Assembly (NCBI GenBank): GCA_046597895.1
Contig: JBKJJS010000312.1
Coordinates: 1 to 8,829 of the forward strand
DNA length: 8,829 bases
Reading direction: 5' to 3'
DNA from: WLJO01 sp046597895
GTDB lineage: Bacteria; Actinomycetota; Acidimicrobiia; Acidimicrobiales; Ilumatobacteraceae
Shown here in pieces: positions 5,205 to 8,829 of this stretch. How positions within the stretch are numbered: the first letter of the stretch is position 1; every line of letters starts with the position of its first letter. The notes under the pieces were generated by a model, which saw only the letters and a list, made by a program, of their open reading frames with translations, made no database searches and was not told where the DNA came from. The position numbers and the translations under genes are program-made.

Positions 5205-6128
5205 TCAGTCGTTGAGGTAGTGGAGCTTGGCGCCGGGCCGGGGCCACTCCATCTTCAGCAGCTTCTTGTAACCGGAGCTCGTGATCCACGCCGTGCGCAG
5301 ATCGGGACCCCCGAAGCAGATGTTCGTCGTGAGGAGATCACCCGTCGGTACGAAGTTGACGAGTTCACCTTGGGGCGAGATCACCGTGATGCCACCGTTC
5401 ACGAGCGTGGCGACACACACGTTGCCGTCGCCGTCCACGGCCAACGAGTCGAGCAACTGAAAACCGGGGAACCCGTACAGGCACTGCCAGGTATCGACGA
5501 GGCCCGCCTCCTCGATCACGCCGGGAGCGAGGATCTTGCGGCGCATCACCCGGCCCGTCCACGTCTCGGCCCAGTAGAGCACCGTCCCGTCGGGCGATAG
5601 GCCGATCCCGTTGGGCTCATGGGCCGGGAACACGATTTCCTTGATCATCGACCCGTCAGCCAGGGCGTAGTAGATCCCGGTGAGCTTGGAGTCACGCCCG
5701 ACGCTCATGCCGTGGTCGGTGAAGTACATGCCGCCGTGAGCGTCGAACACGAGGTCGTTCGGGGCGTACAGCGGGTTCCCGTCGCACTCGGTGTACAGGT
5801 CCGTGATGGCGCCGGTCTTGGCATCGATCCGCTGGATGCGGCCGCCGATGTATTTCTCGGGGGTCGTCGCTCCGGGGAAGCACAATCCGTCGACTTCGAC
5901 CATGGTGAAGCGGGCGCCGTTGTTGCACACGTAGAAGTCGCCGCCGGGGCCAACGGCTGCCCCGTTCGGACCGCCGGGCACTTCGGCGACCGTCTCCTTC
6001 GTGCCGTCCGGCAAGACCCGCGTCAACCGCGGCCCGAACATCTCGACGAGGACGACCGAGCCATCGTTCATCGCGATGGGGCCCTCCGGGAAGAGCAACC
6101 CGCTCGTCACTTCAGTCAGCTGTGCCAT
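5205..6128 (-). CDS. SMP-30/gluconolactonase/LRE family protein (six-bladed beta-propeller lactonase)
   Basis: A 307-residue protein. I chose ATG 6128 because GAGGA (plus-strand 6134-6138) lies 5 nt upstream. An in-frame TTG at 6140 would place that site inside the gene. The divalent-metal ligands of the SMP-30 family are visible in order: E15 (in LLFPEGP), N124 (in YAPNDLVF), N173 (in HEPNGIGLSPDG) and D227 (in LLDSLAVDGDGN). Repeated D-G-x-x-Y/V strands mark the propeller blades (for example PGGDFYVCNN at 61-70, HGGMYFTDHG at 131-140, and DGTVLYWAET at 180-189). The family hydrolyses lactones (gluconolactone and other sugar or aromatic lactones) or related esters in the cytoplasm. No signal peptide is seen. 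It is the last gene of the Liv-SDR unit, 46 bp after the SDR. An SDR followed by a lactonase suggests oxidation of a cyclic hemiacetal or alcohol to a lactone, then ring opening (inference). Confidence 0.9.
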   Translation of the reverse strand: MAQLTEVTSGLLFPEGPIAMNDGSVVLVEMFGPRLTRVLPDGTKETVAEVPGGPNGAAVGPGGDFYVCNNGARFTMVEVDGLCFPGATTPEKYIGGRIQRIDAKTGAITDLYTECDGNPLYAPNDLVFDAHGGMYFTDHGMSVGRDSKLTGIYYALADGSMIKEIVFPAHEPNGIGLSPDGTVLYWAETWTGRVMRRKILAPGVIEEAGLVDTWQCLYGFPGFQLLDSLAVDGDGNVCVATLVNGGITVISPQGELVNFVPTGDLLTTNICFGGPDLRTAWITSSGYKKLLKMEWPRPGAKLHYLND

Positions 6129-6160
6129 GTCTGTCCTCAACTCTCTGGTGCGGTAGGTGT

Positions 6161-6179
6161 TGATAAATCAGTGATCACT
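6161..6179. repeat. Short palindromes at the SDR/lactonase junction
   Basis: AGTGATCACT (6170-6179) is a perfect 10-bp palindrome overlapping the SDR stop codon. It is preceded by TGATAAATCA (6161-6170), with 4-bp arms. This AT-richer patch is the only one in the 46-bp gap of an otherwise GC-rich operon. It could be an internal regulatory or processing site. Chance is also possible. Confidence 0.3.
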
Positions 6180-7029
6180 TCGGGATCGGCATGATCGGCT
6201 GGCCCATCTCACCGCTCCACTCATCCCACGGTTGCGGGTTCTGGGCGTAGCCCCCACTGGCGCTCCAACCGCCGTCCACCGACAGCACGGTGCCGGTGAC
6301 GAAGCTCGACGCGTCCGAGGCGAGGAACAGCAAGGGCCCTACCAGCTCCGGGAGCTCGCCCATCCGTCGCATCGGGGTGCGGCTACGCATCCAGTCGGCC
6401 ATGCCGCTCTCCTCGAGCAGCGTGCGCGTCATTTCGGAGATGAAGAAGTTCGGGGCCAACGTGTTGACGCGCAGGTTGCGGTCGCCCCACTCGCAGGCCA
6501 GCAACCGCGTGAGTTGGTTCACGCCTCCCTTGGCCGCGAAGTACCCGGCCGTCCGGTTCTCGGAGCCGGCGTTGCCGAAGATCGAGCCGAGGTTGATGAT
6601 GCTGCCGCCCCCACCCCGCAGCATGTCGGGCGCCGCCGCCCTGGTCATATAGAACAACCCGATCAGGTCCGTGCCCACCATCTTGGCGAACATCTCCGGC
6701 TCGCAGTGCTCGGTGCGCACCAGCCGATCGTCGGCCCAACCGGCGTTGTTGACGAGGATGTCGATATGCCCGAACTCCGCCATGGCAGTGGCCACGACGT
6801 TGGCGCAGTCGTCGTAGGACGTCACGTCGCCGGCCACGGCGAGGCAGCGCCGGCCGAGCCCTTCGACCATGGCCTTCGTGTCCTGCAGCTTGTCTACCGA
6901 GCGAGCGGTCACAACCACGTCGGCTCCGGCCGACGCCAGGACTTCGGCGAACACCACTCCGAGCCCGTACGACGCGCCCGTCACGATGGCGACTTTTGCG
7001 TCAACCCGGTGAAGGTTGCTCAAATCCAT
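6175..7029 (-). CDS. SDR family NAD(P)-dependent oxidoreductase
   Basis: A 284-residue classical short-chain dehydrogenase. ATG 7029 has GGAGG (plus-strand 7036-7040) 6 nt upstream. Seen: the cofactor motif TGASYGLG (17-24), D68 in GDVT, N-N-A-G (94-97), catalytic S149 in NLGSIFG, Y163 and K167 in YFAAK, and the C-terminal F-V-T-G-T-V-L-S-V-D-G-G strand. R43 directly after the second beta strand (V-V-V-T-A-R-S) favours NADP(H), by family rule. It is longer than most classical SDRs (about 250) because of a tail of about 30 residues rich in Gly, Pro and Trp after the VDGGW motif. The family oxidises or reduces alcohol/carbonyl groups on many substrates, and this one is not assignable. The ribosome-binding site overlaps the stop of livF (13-bp gap), so they are co-transcribed. 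Confidence 0.92.
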   Translation of the reverse strand: MDLSNLHRVDAKVAIVTGASYGLGVVFAEVLASAGADVVVTARSVDKLQDTKAMVEGLGRRCLAVAGDVTSYDDCANVVATAMAEFGHIDILVNNAGWADDRLVRTEHCEPEMFAKMVGTDLIGLFYMTRAAAPDMLRGGGGSIINLGSIFGNAGSENRTAGYFAAKGGVNQLTRLLACEWGDRNLRVNTLAPNFFISEMTRTLLEESGMADWMRSRTPMRRMGELPELVGPLLFLASDASSFVTGTVLSVDGGWSASGGYAQNPQPWDEWSGEMGQPIMPIPK

Positions 7030-7042
7030 GGTGCCCCTCCCC

Positions 7043-7756
7043 TCAGAACAGGTCCCAGTATGTGCCCCTGGCCCGCAGTTGGTCGACGGTCTCCTCCAGG
7101 ATCACCCGTCCCGAGCGCATCACATAGGCCCGATCGACGATACGCAGGGCCTGACCGACGTTCTGCTCGAGCAGCAGGACCGACAGGCCTTCGGCGTCCG
7201 CCAACTGGCGCACAGTGCCGAAGATCTGCTGAACGACCATCGGCGCCAAACCGAGCGAAGGCTCGTCGAGCATGAGCAGTTTCGGGCTCGACATGAGCGC
7301 CAGGCCGAGGCTGACCATCCGCTGCTGGCCGCCCGACATCGTGGCCGCCGCCTGGCCGGAGCGGTCCTTCAAGATCGGGAACAACGAGTACACGAGCTCG
7401 AGCCGCTTGGCCCGCTTGTCCGCGTCGGGCTCGTTGGCCCCACCGAGGAGCAGGTTGTCCAGCACGCTGAGGTCTTGGAAGACGAACCGCTCGGACGGGA
7501 TCAGGGCCATCCCGTTGTGCACGTTCTGGTGGGTACCGCGGCCCTTCGTATTCTTGCCGAGATACGTGATCGTGCCGCTGATCGGTGGGATGACGCCGTG
7601 CACCGTCTTGATTGTGGTGCTTTTGCCGCTGCCATTGTGGCCGAGGACGCCGACGATCTCGCCCCGGGCGATGTGCATGTCGGCATCGAACACGACGTGT
7701 TTGCGCCCGTACCCGGCGTTCAGTTTCTCGATGATGAGAACGTCATCAGCTGCCAA
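7043..7756 (-). CDS. livF: Branched-chain-amino-acid-type ABC transporter ATP-binding protein (LivF-like)
   Basis: A 237-residue ATPase of the high-affinity Liv (HAAT) family. I chose TTG 7756: GGAGG (plus-strand 7763-7767) lies 6 nt upstream, and the protein then begins a few residues before the first strand (VLIIEKLNAGYG), matching LivF length. It overlaps the upstream gene by 11 bp. Seen: Walker A GHNGSGKST (39-47), Q-loop Q94 (in FVFQDLSV), signature MSGGQQR (140-146), Walker B LLMLDEP (160-166), and L-L-L-E-Q-N (194-199), where the usual H-loop histidine is Gln198. That is normal for LivF, not a defect. The S-L-G-L-A-P after Walker B is also LivF-like. It pairs with the LivG half of the preceding fusion to power import across the inner membrane. 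The substrate need not be an amino acid, since such transporters also carry aromatic acids, amides and urea. Confidence 0.93.
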   Translation of the reverse strand: MAADDVLIIEKLNAGYGRKHVVFDADMHIARGEIVGVLGHNGSGKSTTIKTVHGVIPPISGTITYLGKNTKGRGTHQNVHNGMALIPSERFVFQDLSVLDNLLLGGANEPDADKRAKRLELVYSLFPILKDRSGQAAATMSGGQQRMVSLGLALMSSPKLLMLDEPSLGLAPMVVQQIFGTVRQLADAEGLSVLLLEQNVGQALRIVDRAYVMRSGRVILEETVDQLRARGTYWDLF

Positions 7757-8829
7757 AGTACGCCTCCGCCAGGCGGGGCGAGCTCGTGAGCTCGTCGATG
7801 GTGCCCTCGGCCGTGATGCGGCCGAGCTCCATGAAGTACGTGTGATCGGCGAGGCGGCCGACCACGTGGAGGTTGTGCTCCACGATGCACACGGTGCGGC
7901 CCTGCTCGCGGACGGCCTCGACCAGATCAAGCATTTTGTCCAACCACTTGAGGTCGATGCCTGACGCCGGCTCGTCCAGCAGCAGCACCGGCGCCTCGGT
8001 CGCCAGCAAGCGGGCCAGCGAGATCAACTTGGATTGGCCATAGGAGAGGGCGCCGGCCGGAGCATCGGCGAAATCGCTCATCCCGACGAAGCTCAGCCAC
8101 TCCATCGCCTTCTGGCGGGCGGCGGTTTCCCCCCGCTTGACCGCCGAGCCACCGAAGAAGAGGGGGGCGAGGCGCTCACCTGGCTGATCCTGCACCGCCA
8201 TCATCACGTTCTGGAGGCACGTGACCCGCTGGATCATGCGCACATCCTGGAACGACCGGACGACTCCGAGGCGGGCAATGTAGTCGGGGGTGCGCCCGAC
8301 GAGTTCGGCGCCGTTCAGCGTCACCGAGCCGCCGTCGGGGGCGATGAACCCGGTGAGTAGGTTGAACACAGTGGTCTTACCGGCCCCGTTCGGCCCCACG
8401 AGCGCGGTGATGGTGCCTTGGCGAAGATCGATGTCGAGGTCCTCGGTCGCCGTGATGCCACCAAAGCGCTTCGTGACGCCCCGCGCCTGGAGGACTACCG
8501 GGGCGGCCTGCCAGCGCGCTTCGCGCGTGATCTGCTCGTTGTGTCCCGGCTCCAGTTGACGCTCGCGCACGCTCACCGCGATGTCCGGCGTCCAGCCCTC
8601 CACGTTCATCTCGACTCGGCGAGCGAGCCCACGCTTGCGTCGAAAGATCTTGAACCCCTCGGGAAGCAGACCCTGGGGCCGCAGCCGCATCAACAGGGCC
8701 AACGAGGCTCCGAACACGATGAGTTGCACGAGGTCGGCCTTGCTGGCGTCCAGCTTGAGAACACGCTTCAGGAACGGGTCAAGGAGAACGATGATCACGG
8801 CGCCGAGGACGGAACCGGTCAAGTTGGCG
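7746..8829 (-). CDS. Fused Liv-type ABC permease (LivM C-terminus) and ATP-binding protein (LivG), 5' end outside the window
   Basis: The open frame runs off the right edge, with about 360 residues visible. Numbering from the TTG codon at 8822: residues 1-56 are the end of a LivM permease (G-S-V-L-G-A-V-I-I, then a last membrane helix LVQLIVFGASLALLM and the typical R-P-Q-G-L-L-P ending). Residues 57-108 are a charged linker. Residues 109-358 are a LivG ATPase with Walker A GPNGAGKTT (143-151), Q192, signature LSYGQ (259-263), Walker B VLLLDEP (279-285) and H316 (in VEHN). The Y in the signature is normal for LivG (usually PYGQ). There is no stop or frameshift between the parts, so one polypeptide carries permease and ATPase. 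LivM-LivG fusions occur in actinobacteria. It heads the visible part of the operon with livF, SDR and lactonase. The partner permease LivH and the binding protein probably lie beyond 8829. Confidence 0.88.
   Translation of the reverse strand, partial: ANLTGSVLGAVIIVLLDPFLKRVLKLDASKADLVQLIVFGASLALLMRLRPQGLLPEGFKIFRRKRGLARRVEMNVEGWTPDIAVSVRERQLEPGHNEQITREARWQAAPVVLQARGVTKRFGGITATEDLDIDLRQGTITALVGPNGAGKTTVFNLLTGFIAPDGGSVTLNGAELVGRTPDYIARLGVVRSFQDVRMIQRVTCLQNVMMAVQDQPGERLAPLFFGGSAVKRGETAARQKAMEWLSFVGMSDFADAPAGALSYGQSKLISLARLLATEAPVLLLDEPASGIDLKWLDKMLDLVEAVREQGRTVCIVEHNLHVVGRLADHTYFMELGRITAEGTIDELTSSPRLAEAYFGS
7763..7767 (-). promoter_or_regulatory. Ribosome-binding site that sets the livF TTG start
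   Basis: The minus strand reads GGAGG here, 6 nt before TTG 7756 and inside the 3' end of the LivM-LivG gene. A competing ATG at 7746 is in another frame, so the TTG start is well supported and couples livF translation to the upstream gene. Confidence 0.75.

Noticed and set aside
7757..7930. Upstream extension of the livF frame
   Set aside because: It lies inside the LivG coding region and gives Ser/Arg/Ala-rich noise. A GGAGG site supports TTG 7756.
8040..8054. LSYGQ instead of LSGGQ in the LivG domain, and Gln instead of His in the LivF H-loop
   Set aside because: Both are normal for their families (LivG commonly has PYGQ, LivF commonly has V-E-Q-N), so they are not signs of a degenerate transporter.
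1..8829. CRISPR arrays, transposons, prophage genes, tRNA/rRNA genes, toxin-antitoxin or defence systems
   Set aside because: I found no regularly spaced repeats, no transposase or integrase motifs, no tRNA-like cloverleaf and no defence-gene signatures on either strand.

Overview
The window is high-GC bacterial DNA with tightly packed genes, overlapping stop/start codons, several TTG/GTG starts and mainly GC-ending codons. The gene content (several luciferase-like flavin oxidoreductases, a single-barrel squalene-cyclase-like protein, a permease-ATPase fusion in a Liv-type ABC transporter, a SHOCT-like small protein) looks actinobacterial. An Acidimicrobiia-type soil, freshwater or marine lineage is my best guess, but no marker gene here proves it.

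Layout. Plus strand, 1-1122: the tail of a luciferase-like monooxygenase, translationally coupled (TGATG) to a PF04199 'cyclase family' metal-dependent hydrolase. Minus strand, 1141-2221: a cold-shock protein with a TTG start and a hairpin in its 5' leader, then an 87-residue basic/SHOCT-like protein, then a VOC (glyoxalase/dioxygenase-fold) protein that converges on the cyclase. Plus strand, 2400-3712: a 105-residue charged orphan protein divergent from csp, then a complete luciferase-like flavin oxidoreductase. Minus strand, 3764-4720: a squalene-cyclase-like alpha/alpha-barrel protein. Region 4721-5204 holds no intact gene. It contains the decayed, frameshifted remnant of a small membrane protein and some short repeats.

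Minus strand, 5205 to the right edge, is a probable operon transcribed leftwards: a LivM-LivG fusion (partial, runs off the window), LivF (TTG start, 11-bp overlap), an SDR dehydrogenase (13-bp gap) and an SMP-30/gluconolactonase-type lactonase (46-bp gap). This reads as uptake of a small organic substrate by a branched-chain-amino-acid-type ABC importer, oxidation by the SDR, and hydrolysis of a lactone or similar ring by the SMP-30 enzyme. The luciferase-like oxidoreductases and the cyclase-family hydrolase at the left are typical partners in catabolism of alicyclic, aromatic or terpenoid compounds. The substrate cannot be read from the sequence.

I see no CRISPR array, transposase, integrase, rRNA or tRNA, and no defence or secretion system. 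The more interesting items are the structured csp leader, the permease-ATPase fusion, the decayed membrane-protein gene, the Gln-for-His metal motif in the cyclase, and the orphan 105-residue protein.
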